DNA of 64,000 nucleotides from CAWIHK01 sp963835935. GTDB taxonomy: Bacteria > Bacteroidota > Ignavibacteria > UBA10030 > CAVZMI01. Position numbers and translations under genes: made by a program. The stretch lies in contig CAWIHK010000002.1 in assembly GCA_963835935.1 (NCBI GenBank), positions 124,001 through 188,000 of the forward strand, given 5' to 3'. The notes under the pieces are model-generated. The model was not told the origin of the DNA and searched no databases. It was given only the letters and a program-made list of their open reading frames with translations. Below are positions 35,148 through 45,018 of this stretch, piece after piece. The first letter of the stretch is position 1. The number at the start of each line of letters is the position of its first letter.

Positions 35148-35402
35148 ATGACTAAATCACAATTCAACCCATTTTTATTTTTATGTATTCTCGTTGCACT
35201 GATTTTAATCATCGGTGCTCAAGCAACTCATGCACAAACGCTGACGTCAAAGTCTTCCACAGGCTTCATCGCCATCGACTCCATGGCGGGAGCGCGAGAC
35301 GACCAGACCTCCACTTTACTTCGGGATGGACGAGTTCTCATCATAGGAGGGTCCGCCGGAATCGCAACTGAGTCTGCATCGTCTGTGTTCTACAAGCCAT
35401 AA
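35148..35402 (+). pseudogene. truncated Kelch-repeat protein remnant
   Basis: 84 codons: a signal peptide ending near THAQ, then a single Kelch-like unit (ARDDQTSTLLRDGRVLIIGG) and a stop soon after. The unit closely resembles the first unit of the seven-repeat Kelch lipoprotein at 60975-62159 (DDQTATLLNDGRVLLTGG). GGAG stands seven bases before the ATG. It is either a decayed copy of such a gene or a short secreted protein. I favour decay. Confidence 0.6.
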
Positions 35403-35563
35403 AGCGAGAATAGAATCCTATATTCATATAAAGTATATAATGTATCGCAACGCTGTGTCTTGTTTGGCGGAAAGTCAATTGCAATTCTAGAGCATAAAAT
35501 AATTCAGATGAATATTTGGTATATTAAATTTTAAATATCAAACCAAATTGAAAAGGAGAAATA

Positions 35564-36034
35564 ATGGAATTATCAAAGCGGGTTGCTCTCGTCGCACACG
35601 ACAATTGTAAAAAGGATTTAATAGAATGGGTAGAATGGAATTGGAAACTGCTTTTGGATCACCAGCTCATCTGCACAGGCACTACAGGTCGATTGGTTGA
35701 AGAAGCAATATCCAAAAAGCTTGAGGAAGGGAAATCGTTTAATGAGAGTATAGTCAAGCTTAAGTCCGGTCCGTATGGAGGCGATCAACAACTGGGGGCA
35801 ATGATTGCAGACGGAAAAATCGATATTCTTATTTTCTTCTGGGATCCGATGCAGCCGCACCCGCATGATGTGGATGTAAAAGCTTTGTTAAGAATCGCCG
35901 TTCTTTACAATATTCCTACATCCTGCAACAGGGCTACGGCAGATTTTCTTATATCGTCTCCTCTAATGACAGAACGATACACCCAAAAGACGACGGATTA
36001 CACACAATACACCGAGAGATCGATTTCAATTTAA
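35564..36034 (+). CDS. mgsA: methylglyoxal synthase
   Basis: A 156-residue enzyme converting dihydroxyacetone phosphate to methylglyoxal, relieving phosphate-starved glycolysis. Key segments: VALVAHDNCKKDLIEW, TGTTGRLVEE (phosphate binding), SGPYGGDQQLGAMI (catalytic Asp), FFWDPMQPHPHDVDVKALLR (active-site His) and IPTSCNRATADFLISS. AAAAGGAGAAATA precedes the ATG. It lies outside the clear cassette boxes. Confidence 0.96.
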   Translation: MELSKRVALVAHDNCKKDLIEWVEWNWKLLLDHQLICTGTTGRLVEEAISKKLEEGKSFNESIVKLKSGPYGGDQQLGAMIADGKIDILIFFWDPMQPHPHDVDVKALLRIAVLYNIPTSCNRATADFLISSPLMTERYTQKTTDYTQYTERSISI

Positions 36035-36094
36035 TTAAGTCTTACCACCTCATGCCGGGACCAATCTCTACTGGAACTTGAACGAGGGGGTTTG

Positions 36095-36550
36095 ATGTTG
36101 TATATTCAGATCATGCAGAAAATAATAATATATTCAAGAAGCGTCACGGCAATATTCATTCTTCTGTTTATAATCTCGGCCTCAGGCTTCACATTTCATT
36201 TTCATCATTGCTTGATGGGCAACGATAACAATCAAGTATGCTGTGAGATGGCGGCACAAATCGAAGTTACACAACAAGATCAACCGCGTTCCAGCGATAC
36301 GCCTGTCATCGATGAAACATCCGATCCTTGCTGTACAACAATTACAGCCGGAGGAATGAACACCGCTCCATCAATTCACGAAATTCCACAAAAGCCGGTC
36401 AATATAGAGAAGATGTTATTCTCCTTTCCGGCCTCCGAATCGATTTTAATTACCGCAAATTTCAAATCAACTACGCATGTCTCTCCCACATATAATGTAT
36501 TCCTGCTTTCAGGGGAGAAGTGTGCCCTCACGTCTGTACTCCTGATTTAA
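36095..36550 (+). CDS. small Cys/His-rich membrane-anchored protein of copper operons (HYC_CC_PP type)
   Basis: 151 residues. A hydrophobic segment (about 17-37) leads to FTFHFHHC, then a CCEMA pair and a DPCC pair. This HxHHC...CC...CC layout is that of the small HYC_CC_PP proteins that precede CusC-type genes in Bacteroidota. The role is probably metal binding or sensing at the envelope, not demonstrated. The ATG at 36095 follows GAGGGGG; a TTG three bases earlier is also possible. It heads the efflux operon. Confidence 0.72.
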   Translation: MLYIQIMQKIIIYSRSVTAIFILLFIISASGFTFHFHHCLMGNDNNQVCCEMAAQIEVTQQDQPRSSDTPVIDETSDPCCTTITAGGMNTAPSIHEIPQKPVNIEKMLFSFPASESILITANFKSTTHVSPTYNVFLLSGEKCALTSVLLI

Positions 36551-36639
36551 ACTGCTCCGACTACTTCATAAACGTGTGCGCGACATAAAAAATTTTAACG
36601 CACGCGCACAAAATAAATTCAGATATAAGGACAAATACT

Positions 36640-38055
36640 ATGAAGAGATTCCGATTTCTCCTCATCATTCTCAAGATGTGTGTACTTGATCACCGGTTCG
36701 TTGCGATAATTTTTCAAAAAGCACCCGTATCCATTCGTTGTTTTCTGAGGAGAGTTTTTATCTTTCACCTCAGATTTATTTTCCTTTTTCTTCTTTCAAT
36801 CATCCTGTCTGGATCTATGCAATCACAATCTGAAAAAACCGGGCAGATGCCGGGGTTGGATAGCCTTGTGGCAATAGCTGTCCAAAATAATCCGGAAATC
36901 AAGATGGTGCGCCATGAATCGAATGCTGCAGAAGCGAGAATCAGTCCGGCCGCTACACTTCCAGATCCTATACTGACCGCGATGGCGGATAATGTCCCGT
37001 CAAATTTCAAACTGAATTCGGATATGATGACAATGTTTCCGCAAATCAAGATCATGCAAATGTTGCCATGGTTCGGAAAACTTGGTGCAGCAGGTGATGT
37101 CGAACAATTCGGATATCAAGCATCATCCAACAAACTCGACGCCACAACACTCCAGACAATTTCTGCCCTAAAAAAAATATATGGTCAAATCTACAGCATC
37201 GAAACATCAATTAAATATCTGGAATACAAAACACAACTTTTACAGAGCGTCGTAAAAGTTGCAGAGCAATTGTTCGCGGTCGGACAGGTTGAGCAACAGG
37301 ATGTCTTTCGTGCAACCGCGGAACTCACAATGGTGCGATCTGAAATTATCAGAATGCAAAGCATGCTTGCCGATCTTGAAGCACGATTGGGTACACTGCT
37401 CGGGCAGAATGGATACTGCACCATTGTTGTCGATACGCTTATTCTACCTCAACTCGACTTGCTCTCATCACTCGAGATTAAACTCGACGTGAACAATCCA
37501 AATCTCAAGCAAATTCGAAACATCGAATTGGCGGCTGAGGCAAAGAGAACCTTCGCGCAAAAGGATGCCTTTCCGGATGTGAGCGTCGGATTTTCGTACG
37601 GTTATCGGGCTGCACTGATGCCGGACGGAACGAAGGCTTTAAACATGATGAGCTTTGAAATTGGTCTGACTCTTCCGATTTTTTGGGGGGCCAGACAACA
37701 AAAGATGATTGATGAAGCCGACTTCATGAGCCTTGCCGCTAAAGAACAATACGAGTCAGTGGAACTTGAGCTTAATAGTCGGCTCCGCTCTGCCTATGCC
37801 GATGCACATGCACAGGAAAAGCTAATCCCGCTCTACTCGAAGGAATTAATTCCGCAGTACAAAGCAACGTACAATTCTTCACTTGCTTCGTATTCGGTCG
37901 GCAAGACTACATTTGCGATGCTGATTGACAATCTTACAATGTTAATAAATATGAAAATCGAATTTGTAAAAATTGAATCGGAATATTTCTCTGCGATCGC
38001 TGACATTTCGGAGCTTGTCGGAGAAGATTCAAAAAATTATAGAGGCGTAAAATGA
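36640..38055 (+). CDS. TolC-family outer membrane efflux protein (CusC-like)
   Basis: A 471-residue outer membrane channel of the tripartite pump. After an unusually long basic/hydrophobic N-terminus (signal segment about 45-65) come two OEP repeats: LDSLVAIAVQNNPEIKMVRHESNAAEARISPAATLPDP and the second half beginning near NPNLKQIRNIELAAEAKR. AAGGA precedes the ATG. The stop overlaps the adaptor start by four bases, so translation is coupled. Confidence 0.9.
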   Translation: MKRFRFLLIILKMCVLDHRFVAIIFQKAPVSIRCFLRRVFIFHLRFIFLFLLSIILSGSMQSQSEKTGQMPGLDSLVAIAVQNNPEIKMVRHESNAAEARISPAATLPDPILTAMADNVPSNFKLNSDMMTMFPQIKIMQMLPWFGKLGAAGDVEQFGYQASSNKLDATTLQTISALKKIYGQIYSIETSIKYLEYKTQLLQSVVKVAEQLFAVGQVEQQDVFRATAELTMVRSEIIRMQSMLADLEARLGTLLGQNGYCTIVVDTLILPQLDLLSSLEIKLDVNNPNLKQIRNIELAAEAKRTFAQKDAFPDVSVGFSYGYRAALMPDGTKALNMMSFEIGLTLPIFWGARQQKMIDEADFMSLAAKEQYESVELELNSRLRSAYADAHAQEKLIPLYSKELIPQYKATYNSSLASYSVGKTTFAMLIDNLTMLINMKIEFVKIESEYFSAIADISELVGEDSKNYRGVK

Positions 38056-39437
38056 AAAAGGCAATTTCACGCATTATCCCGCTATTCCTCATGACACTAA
38101 TTATTATCGGTTGCGGCAAATCAACAAAAAACAGTAACGGAACTGTAGACTCTGCCGCAGTTGCCAGAAAGAGTGGAGAGAAAAAAATTCTCTACTGGTA
38201 TGATTCCATGACACCGACGATTCATTTCGATCATCCCGGAAAATCCCCAACTATGGACATGGATCTTATACCGATGTATGCAGATCAACTCGACAATAAT
38301 CCGAATGTCATAAAAATTGATCCTGCTATGGTGCAAAACATCGGCGTTGTCACCGAAAGAGTCGAACGAAGGAAACTCACGCGCACTATTCATGCTTATG
38401 GCGTCGTGATGCCTGATGAGAAAAATATCAGCGATATAAATACCCGAGTTGGAGGCTGGATAAAGCATCTCTACTTCGACTATACTGGTATGAACGTCAC
38501 TAAGGGTCGACCCATGGCGGTTATTTACAGTCCGGAATTAATATCTGCAGAACAGGAATTTCTGCAATCCGTCAATTTTGTCATGGTGAACCAAAACTCT
38601 GTTTCTCAATCAAACACACTTATTAAAAGCGCGCGCGAACGTCTTGCGTTCTTCGGGATGAATGATAAACAGATTGATGAGCTGCAATCCAGCGGAAAAG
38701 TAATAGAGCAGGTGGTGATTTATTCACCGAACAATGGTGTCGTACTCGAAAAAAATGTATTTGAGGGACAAAAAATTTATTCAGGACAATCATTATTTAG
38801 AGTAGCCGACTTGCGCCATGTCTGGGTTTTGACAGACGTGTTTAAGATCGACATGCCTTTCCTGAAAATCGGTTCCCCCTCAACAATAACGTATAACAAT
38901 TCTGCATCATACCATGGAAGAGTCGATTTCATTTATCCCGAAGTCGATGCAACCGCAAGAAGTACGAAAGCACGGATACCGCTAAACAATCCGGGCATTG
39001 TGATGAAAGTCGGACAATATGTAACTGTAGCTATTCATTCGTCTATTAGCTTTGACGCGATTGCTATATCATCACAGGCAGTTATTAACACCGGGATCAG
39101 GCAGGTTGTTGCAGTCGCACTTGGAGAAGGAATGTATGAAATGCGAGATGTGAAACTCGGCGCTTATGCTGATGGATATTTTGAAATACTCGACGGACTG
39201 AATGAAGGTGATATGATTGTGACTTCAGGACAATTCCTGATCGATTCCGATGCAAATCTTAAAACTGCCGGAACAGTAATGGCAAATATGCCGGAAATGT
39301 CTACGCCGTCAACAACGACACCGAACGTCCATGGACAAAATGAAAACAAGAGCATGGAAAATATGCCCGGAATGAATATGACCGACAAGAAAGATTCGGT
39401 TAAATCAATAAGTGATTCCACAAGACGGGAGAACTGA
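38052..39437 (+). CDS. RND periplasmic adaptor with heavy-metal-binding domain (CusB-like)
   Basis: A 461-residue lipoprotein (lipobox IIIGC). Near residues 53-82, YWYDSMTPTIHFDHPGKSPTMDMDLIPMYAD is the heavy-metal binding domain typical of CusB-type adaptors. Barrel-sandwich and beta-barrel domains follow. The C-terminus is rich in methionine and histidine (MANMPEMS, MENMPGMNM), fitting Cu(I)/Ag(I). It overlaps the pump gene junction closely (TGACATG). Confidence 0.93.
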   Translation: MKKAISRIIPLFLMTLIIIGCGKSTKNSNGTVDSAAVARKSGEKKILYWYDSMTPTIHFDHPGKSPTMDMDLIPMYADQLDNNPNVIKIDPAMVQNIGVVTERVERRKLTRTIHAYGVVMPDEKNISDINTRVGGWIKHLYFDYTGMNVTKGRPMAVIYSPELISAEQEFLQSVNFVMVNQNSVSQSNTLIKSARERLAFFGMNDKQIDELQSSGKVIEQVVIYSPNNGVVLEKNVFEGQKIYSGQSLFRVADLRHVWVLTDVFKIDMPFLKIGSPSTITYNNSASYHGRVDFIYPEVDATARSTKARIPLNNPGIVMKVGQYVTVAIHSSISFDAIAISSQAVINTGIRQVVAVALGEGMYEMRDVKLGAYADGYFEILDGLNEGDMIVTSGQFLIDSDANLKTAGTVMANMPEMSTPSTTTPNVHGQNENKSMENMPGMNMTDKKDSVKSISDSTRREN

Positions 39438-39438
39438 C

Positions 39439-42400
39439 ATGCTTGTAAAAATAATTGAATGGTCGATAAAGAATCGCTTCATAGTTATAATCCTATTTCT
39501 TGTCATCATCGTCGTTGGATTCTTTTCCTTGACAACAAGCGCTGTCGATGCAATTCCGGACTTAAGCGATATCCAAGTGATCGTTTACACAGAATATCCC
39601 GGTCAATCGCCAACAGTAGTTCAAGATCAAGTGACATACCCCCTCACTTCTTCACTCATTTCACTCCCGAACTCGAAAGTAGTTCGTGGCTACTCTTATT
39701 TCGGTTTCTCGCTCGTGTACATCATTTTCAAAGACGGTACGGATTTGTATTGGGCGAGGAGCAGAGTGCTTGAGTACCTAAATTACGCAGCGAACCGTTT
39801 GCCCCCCGGCATTATTCCCAGTCTTGGACCGGACGCGACACCGGTCGGCTGGGTCTATGAATACGCACTCAAATCCGACAAAAGAAGTCTTGGAGATTTG
39901 CGATCAATCCAAGACTACTATCTGAAATATGGCTTGTCGACTGTGCCTGGTGTTTCGGAGGTTACGAGCATCGGGGGATTTGTGAAGGAGTGGAGAGCAA
40001 CACTTGATTCGAGGAAATTGCTTGCGTACCACATGTCGCCAATGCAGGTAATGAACGCCATAAAACAAAGCAACAACGATGTGGGAGGCGAAATCATCGA
40101 TCAATCCGGTTACGAGTTGATGATAAGAGGACTGGGATATATAAAGAGTATCGATGACATGAAAAATATTGCACTCGGCGTTTCACGAGGCGAAAAATTC
40201 TATGCGCTCGACGCAAAACCATCGACGACCCCCCAACCTTCCAAATCATCAATGGGTTCCGGAATGACTGAGGTATCGCAGTCGAATGTTCTATCGAGCG
40301 GGCAAGGATCGTTAGTATCTTTTTCCAATAACGATTTCTCAAGCGGAACCCCGATTCTCCTCGGCGATGTTGCCGACGTACAAATAGTTGCGGCTGCCCG
40401 ACGCGGGGTTGCCGACCTTGACGGAGAAGGAGATGTTGTCGGCGGAATAATTGAAATGCGCTATGGTCAAAATGCGCTTCAGGTCATAGATGGAATCAAA
40501 GAGAAACTGAAAGAACTTAAGCAAGGATTACCACCGGATGTTCAAATCGTTCCCGTTTATGATCGAGCCGATTTGATCAAACGGGCTATCAATACTCTCG
40601 AAGACAAACTTATCGAAGAATCGATCATCGTTGCGTTGGTTTGCCTCCTCTTCCTGTTCCATTTCAGAAGCGGATTTGTGGCAATTCTTACTCTTCCCTC
40701 GGCAATTCTTATGGCTTTCATTGTGATGAGGTGGCAGGGACTCAATGCGAATATCATGTCGCTAGGAGGGATCGCGGTTGCGATCGGCGCGATGGTCGAC
40801 TCAGCAATTATTATGATTGAGAATGCTCACAAACATATCGAAACTGATGATGGAAAAACGGATAGATGGAAACTCATCGCAGAATCATCGAAAGAAGTCG
40901 GTCCGTCTCTTTTTTATTCGCTTCTTGTAATTACAGTTTCATTCGTTCCCGTCTTTGCGTTGGCAGAACAATCAGGAAAGCTCTTCAAACCGCTCGCGTT
41001 TACGAAAACGTATTCGATGGCTGCAGCAGCTTTGCTCGGCATTACCATCGTCCCGATCCTGATGGGATATTTCATCCGCGGAAAGATTCCGCCTGAAGAA
41101 AAAAATCCGGTGAACAGAATTTTGATAAAGCTTTATTCTCCTGTGCTCGATTTTGTGTTGAAATATAGAAAGTACGTGCTCGCCGCAGTGATCGTGATAC
41201 TCGGTGTAACGATTTATCCGTATGCCAAGTTGGGTTCTGAATTCATGCCGCCGCTATGGGAAGGAACTCTTCTTTACATGCCGTCCACCTTTCCTGGAAT
41301 TTCGATAACTCAATCAAGACAAACGCTTGAAATGACCGACAAAATCATCAAACAATTCCCGGAAGTAGAAAGCGTTTTCGGAAAAGCCGGAAGAGCTAAC
41401 ACCGCTCTTGATCCCGCGGGATTGGATATGTTTGAGACAACTGTAAATCTGAAGCCCGAATCGGAATGGCCAAAAGGAATGACACCTGATAAACTGAAAG
41501 CAACCTTGAACGATGCACTTCAAGTGCCCGGAATCTCAAACGTGTGGACGATGCCGATAAAGAACCGTGTGGATATGACCAGCACAGGAATCAAAAGTCA
41601 GATAGGCATTAAAGTTTTCGGTCCGGATTTGGATTCACTGCAGGTGATCGGAGAAAATGTGGAAGCACTGCTTAAACAAATTCCTGGAACTTTAAGCGCT
41701 TTCGCCGAGCGTGTGGGTTACGGGAATTATATCGATTTCATAATTGATCGATCCGAAGCTGCAAGATATGGACTGAGGGTGGATAACATTGAAGAAACTA
41801 TAAAAAGCGCGATGGGCGGCATGCCGATCGGTCAAATTGTTTCGGGGATAGAACGATATCCGATAACCGTTCGGTATGCACTCGAACAAAGGGACAATCC
41901 TGAAATGCTGAAGCGGGTTCTCATAGCCGCTCCAACCGGAGCCCAGATACCGATCGGGGATGTGGCCGAGATGACAATCCATCACGGTCCGATGTTTGTT
42001 AGAACAGAGGGAGCCGTGCCGAACATTTACGTTTATGTCGACGCGAACACATCGGATATCGGCGGATATGTGAACCAGGCAAAGCAATACTTGATTGAGC
42101 GCTTGAGACTTCCAACGGGTTACTTCATCACCTGGAGCGGTCAGTTCGAGTTTATGCAAGAAGCTGCAAAGACACTCACGCTCATAATACCTGCAACATT
42201 AATCCTCGTGTTGTTCATCATCTATCTGAACACCAGGTCAATTATTAAAACCTTCATCGTAATGCTTGCAGTTCCGTTTTCGCTTGTCGGAGCTATCTGG
42301 TTCCTTTATATACTTGGCTATAACATCAGTGTTGCAGTTGCAGTCGGAATGATCGCGCTGGCGGGGCTCGACGCAGAGACAGGTGTCGTCATGCTTCTGT

Positions 42401-42714
42401 ACCTAGACATTGCCCACGACAAAATGAAAACCGCAGGCCGAATGTTTACCATCGAACATCTAAAGGAAGCAATCCACGAAGGAGCCGTGCGGAGAGTTCG
42501 ACCGAAAATGATGACTGCCGCAGCGATTCTTGCCGGATTGATCCCGATAATGTGGAGCACGGGCTCGGGTGCAGATGTAATGAAAAGGATTGCCGCACCA
42601 ATGGTTGGTGGAGTTGTAACAAGTGTGCTCCTTGAGCTTATGGTTTATCCGGTAATTTATTTTTTATGGAAGAAGAAAGAAATAAAACAATTAAAACCAA
42701 TTGAAGGAGAATAA
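39439..42714 (+). CDS. heavy-metal RND efflux pump (CusA-like, Cu/Ag)
   Basis: A 1091-residue inner membrane proton/metal antiporter. RND features: IIEWSIKNRFIVIILFLVI at the N-terminus, twelve predicted membrane helices in two sets of six, LGGIAVAIGAMVDSAIIMIENAHKH (helix 4 region) and LAGLDAETGVVMLLYLD. WTMPIKNRVDMTSTGIKSQIGIKVFG is a segment of the CusA/CzcA class. I chose the ATG at 39439, immediately after the adaptor stop. A Ser/Thr/Met-rich insert of about 50 residues (about 255-305) precedes LLGDVADVQIV and is absent from the usual family pattern as I know it. Confidence 0.94.
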   Translation: MLVKIIEWSIKNRFIVIILFLVIIVVGFFSLTTSAVDAIPDLSDIQVIVYTEYPGQSPTVVQDQVTYPLTSSLISLPNSKVVRGYSYFGFSLVYIIFKDGTDLYWARSRVLEYLNYAANRLPPGIIPSLGPDATPVGWVYEYALKSDKRSLGDLRSIQDYYLKYGLSTVPGVSEVTSIGGFVKEWRATLDSRKLLAYHMSPMQVMNAIKQSNNDVGGEIIDQSGYELMIRGLGYIKSIDDMKNIALGVSRGEKFYALDAKPSTTPQPSKSSMGSGMTEVSQSNVLSSGQGSLVSFSNNDFSSGTPILLGDVADVQIVAAARRGVADLDGEGDVVGGIIEMRYGQNALQVIDGIKEKLKELKQGLPPDVQIVPVYDRADLIKRAINTLEDKLIEESIIVALVCLLFLFHFRSGFVAILTLPSAILMAFIVMRWQGLNANIMSLGGIAVAIGAMVDSAIIMIENAHKHIETDDGKTDRWKLIAESSKEVGPSLFYSLLVITVSFVPVFALAEQSGKLFKPLAFTKTYSMAAAALLGITIVPILMGYFIRGKIPPEEKNPVNRILIKLYSPVLDFVLKYRKYVLAAVIVILGVTIYPYAKLGSEFMPPLWEGTLLYMPSTFPGISITQSRQTLEMTDKIIKQFPEVESVFGKAGRANTALDPAGLDMFETTVNLKPESEWPKGMTPDKLKATLNDALQVPGISNVWTMPIKNRVDMTSTGIKSQIGIKVFGPDLDSLQVIGENVEALLKQIPGTLSAFAERVGYGNYIDFIIDRSEAARYGLRVDNIEETIKSAMGGMPIGQIVSGIERYPITVRYALEQRDNPEMLKRVLIAAPTGAQIPIGDVAEMTIHHGPMFVRTEGAVPNIYVYVDANTSDIGGYVNQAKQYLIERLRLPTGYFITWSGQFEFMQEAAKTLTLIIPATLILVLFIIYLNTRSIIKTFIVMLAVPFSLVGAIWFLYILGYNISVAVAVGMIALAGLDAETGVVMLLYLDIAHDKMKTAGRMFTIEHLKEAIHEGAVRRVRPKMMTAAAILAGLIPIMWSTGSGADVMKRIAAPMVGGVVTSVLLELMVYPVIYFLWKKKEIKQLKPIEGE

Positions 42715-42716
42715 TA

Positions 42717-43100
42717 ATGAAAAATACATCGATACTAATCGCCGCATTGGTCGCAGGATTTACTTTTACGTTCTTATATGCACAGGATAAAAAAGAGATT
42801 TCGAAGAATGAGCAGAAAAGTGTCGCATTCGGAAAAGATAGTGTGCAGGAATTTACAATCGTCGTAGGGAATGAATACGAACCATCCATCATAACCGTGA
42901 AAAAAGGGAAACCTGTGAAACTGTTGTTCGATTATGAAAAAAAGAGTTGTGCCGGAACGGTAGTGATAAAAGATTTTAAAATTAAACAGAAACTGGAATT
43001 AGGGAAGAAAATTCCTATCGAGTTCACCCCGACTAAGGAGGGCGAATATTCTTTTCACTGTTCGATGAAAATGTATAAGGGTATAATCGTGGTGAAATAG
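42717..43100 (+). CDS. cupredoxin-domain periplasmic protein
   Basis: 127 residues: a signal peptide ending near LYAQ, then a cupredoxin-like domain with KSCAGTVVIKDF and YSFHCSMKMYKG, giving Cys, His, Cys and Met as candidate copper ligands. It starts two bases after the CusA stop behind GAAGGAGAA. The likely role is periplasmic copper capture for the pump, like CusF in function though not in fold. Confidence 0.85.
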   Translation: MKNTSILIAALVAGFTFTFLYAQDKKEISKNEQKSVAFGKDSVQEFTIVVGNEYEPSIITVKKGKPVKLLFDYEKKSCAGTVVIKDFKIKQKLELGKKIPIEFTPTKEGEYSFHCSMKMYKGIIVVK

Positions 43101-43114
43101 GAATGTCCGGAGAA

Positions 43115-43444
43115 TTAATCCACTATAAACACCGTTGCTCCATCGGAACTCTCGGCTCGATGGGCATCGATGTCGTCACCGACAATAAAACTTGATCCGG
43201 AAGAAAATCTAATTAATCTTCCATCGTCCAATGTGATTGTGAATGATCCCTTTAGAACATGAACAACATGCCCTTTATTGCAAAAATGATCAGCACAGTA
43301 GCCGGCAGAATATTCAATCATCCGCATTCTGATTCCAGCTTGTTCATAGCATCGCATGATCGAATTTCCGGTTGCACCGGGAATTGTTTGCGGTTGTATT
43401 TTGTCCCAGAGAATTTGAGTGAAAGGAATTTTTGTCATTTTCAT
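43115..43444 (-). CDS. DHCW-type cupin-fold protein
   Basis: A 109-residue cupin. The family's DHWCxKGH signature reads here as ADHFCNKGHVVHVLKG, followed by TLDDGR and GDDIDAHRAESSDGATVFIVD. It is convergent with the copper operon and ends 14 bases from it. Function unknown. Confidence 0.82.
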   Translation of the reverse strand: MKMTKIPFTQILWDKIQPQTIPGATGNSIMRCYEQAGIRMRMIEYSAGYCADHFCNKGHVVHVLKGSFTITLDDGRLIRFSSGSSFIVGDDIDAHRAESSDGATVFIVD

Positions 43445-43549
43445 GATGATAACTTTCCATTGATAATTGAAAGTAAATGTAAAAAATTTTCTCTTGAAAC
43501 TCTATAAATATTTTTAGACTTTATAGCGTCTTAACGTCGGAGGCTTTAT

Positions 43550-44065
43550 ATGCAACGTTCTGTCGCTATCGTCGGTTGGTCAACTATTATTCTCTCCATT
43601 ATTGCTATCCTCGTAAATTTTTTCGGCCTGATCGATAATTCCATGCAGGCACTTCTTTCAACGCTAGGCAAAGCTTATCCATGGTTGAATAACGGGATGG
43701 ATTCATTGATGGACATTATTCAATACAGCCGTATTTGGTCGATGTACACGATAATGTATTTTCTTGTGATACTTGTCGGAGCGATTTTCTTTGTTCGCTT
43801 TCAGGCAATCGGCAGAAGGATTCTTGAGATTTCGTGTTGGGTTGGACTCGCGAACGCTTGCATCGATTCTTTGCTGAGTTATGAACTCTGGAACAGTATG
43901 GAAACAGCGCTTGCAGGAATGACAAGGGGCACAGGAGTGTCAGTTGGAAGAATAAATTTATTCGGAATGATCGCAATCATCATAGATTTTTTCCTCTGGG
44001 TGGTTCCTGCAATAGGAATAATTGTTTACCTGAGAAGACCTACATTAAAAGCATTGATGAAATAG
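43550..44065 (+). CDS. four-helix membrane protein, unknown
   Basis: 171 residues with hydrophobic segments at about 8-28, 63-86, 95-115 and 135-162. No recognised motif. A GGAGG site precedes the ATG. It is convergent with the MarR gene. The function is not predictable. Confidence 0.68.
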   Translation: MQRSVAIVGWSTIILSIIAILVNFFGLIDNSMQALLSTLGKAYPWLNNGMDSLMDIIQYSRIWSMYTIMYFLVILVGAIFFVRFQAIGRRILEISCWVGLANACIDSLLSYELWNSMETALAGMTRGTGVSVGRINLFGMIAIIIDFFLWVVPAIGIIVYLRRPTLKALMK

Positions 44066-44087
44066 ATTTGACCGAAAGGTTACTTCA

Positions 44088-44519
44088 TCAGTTCATCAAA
44101 TTATTAAGAATCCTTTCAAGGAATCGTTCAAACAATTCGATTTCCTTCTCCGAAAATCCGCGATAGAAGTGTTCTATCATTTCATTCGATATTTTTAAAA
44201 ACACTTTTTGAAATTCTTTATCCTTTTGGGTTCGTTGAATTATAATGACCCGGCGATCATCCTTTGATGGAATTCGATTGAGATATCCTTTCATCTCTAG
44301 ACGATCGAGCATTGACGTGAGCGTCGACATTTCAAGTAATGTTTTTTCAGAAAGACGACGGATAGAAATTTTATCTTCTTCCCATAATGCAAAGAGAATG
44401 CGTCCCGGGCCGGCTTCGAGTTCAGTCATATTGAAAGCTTTCAACTTCTGATTGAAGATTCGTCCGGCGAGAAGATGAATTTTTGAAATCATGAATCCGC
44501 CTGACCGTAATTTCTTCAT
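44088..44519 (-). CDS. MarR-family transcriptional regulator
   Basis: A 143-residue winged-helix dimer-type regulator: GPGRILFALWEEDKISIRRLSEKTLLEMSTLTSMLDRLEMKGYLNRIPSKDDRRVIIIQRTQKDKE carries the recognition helix and the wing (DDRR). It overlaps the upstream PNPOx-like gene by ATGA. It probably represses its own operon through the AT-rich repeats at 45019-45048. Confidence 0.9.
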   Translation of the reverse strand: MKKLRSGGFMISKIHLLAGRIFNQKLKAFNMTELEAGPGRILFALWEEDKISIRRLSEKTLLEMSTLTSMLDRLEMKGYLNRIPSKDDRRVIIIQRTQKDKEFQKVFLKISNEMIEHFYRGFSEKEIELFERFLERILNNLMN

Positions 44520-44986
44520 CGCGCACCTCTGAAATCAATCGAATAAAAAGTCAAGCTGTGATATCCTTTTACGAAATCCGGAACAAAACGAAGAATTGTA
44601 TAATCAGGATCATTTACACCTGTCGGGTAATACTTTTCCCATCCGTCGATCCAGAGCGCTTTTTTTATTTCCCTGTCATCCACGGTCTCTATATTCCCTG
44701 CGAGCATCAAACCGCGCCACTCTTTCGGCAAGCAATAATAAACCGAGGTTTTTTGATTTCGCCTGATGTGAGATATTTTATGAGACGAGGTGTTGGTGGT
44801 AAAAAAGACTGTTAATTCATCATTAATACCTTCGAAGAATTTCACTAAACCCGGAAACAAAGAGGGATTATGCAAATTTAACATTGCTCGTGTGGAAGGA
44901 TAACCATCGAAATCGATTGTTGTTAGAATTGCCGCTTCGGCTTTTTCAATGACTTCAATGCTTTTTTGTACCGACAAAGTGTCCAT
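44516..44986 (-). CDS. pyridoxamine 5'-phosphate oxidase-like flavin-binding protein
   Basis: 156 residues of the split-barrel PNPOx-like/general stress family: AAILTTIDFDGYPSTRAMLNLH at the start, FTTNTSSHKISHIRRNQKTSVYYCLPKEWRGLMLAGNIE in the core, and DPDYTILRFVPDFVKGYH. Relatives bind FMN, F420 or heme. First gene of the operon with marR. Confidence 0.85.
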   Translation of the reverse strand: MDTLSVQKSIEVIEKAEAAILTTIDFDGYPSTRAMLNLHNPSLFPGLVKFFEGINDELTVFFTTNTSSHKISHIRRNQKTSVYYCLPKEWRGLMLAGNIETVDDREIKKALWIDGWEKYYPTGVNDPDYTILRFVPDFVKGYHSLTFYSIDFRGAR

Positions 44987-45018
44987 AAGTAATATCCTTA
45001 ACTGTTAGAATGAAATAT

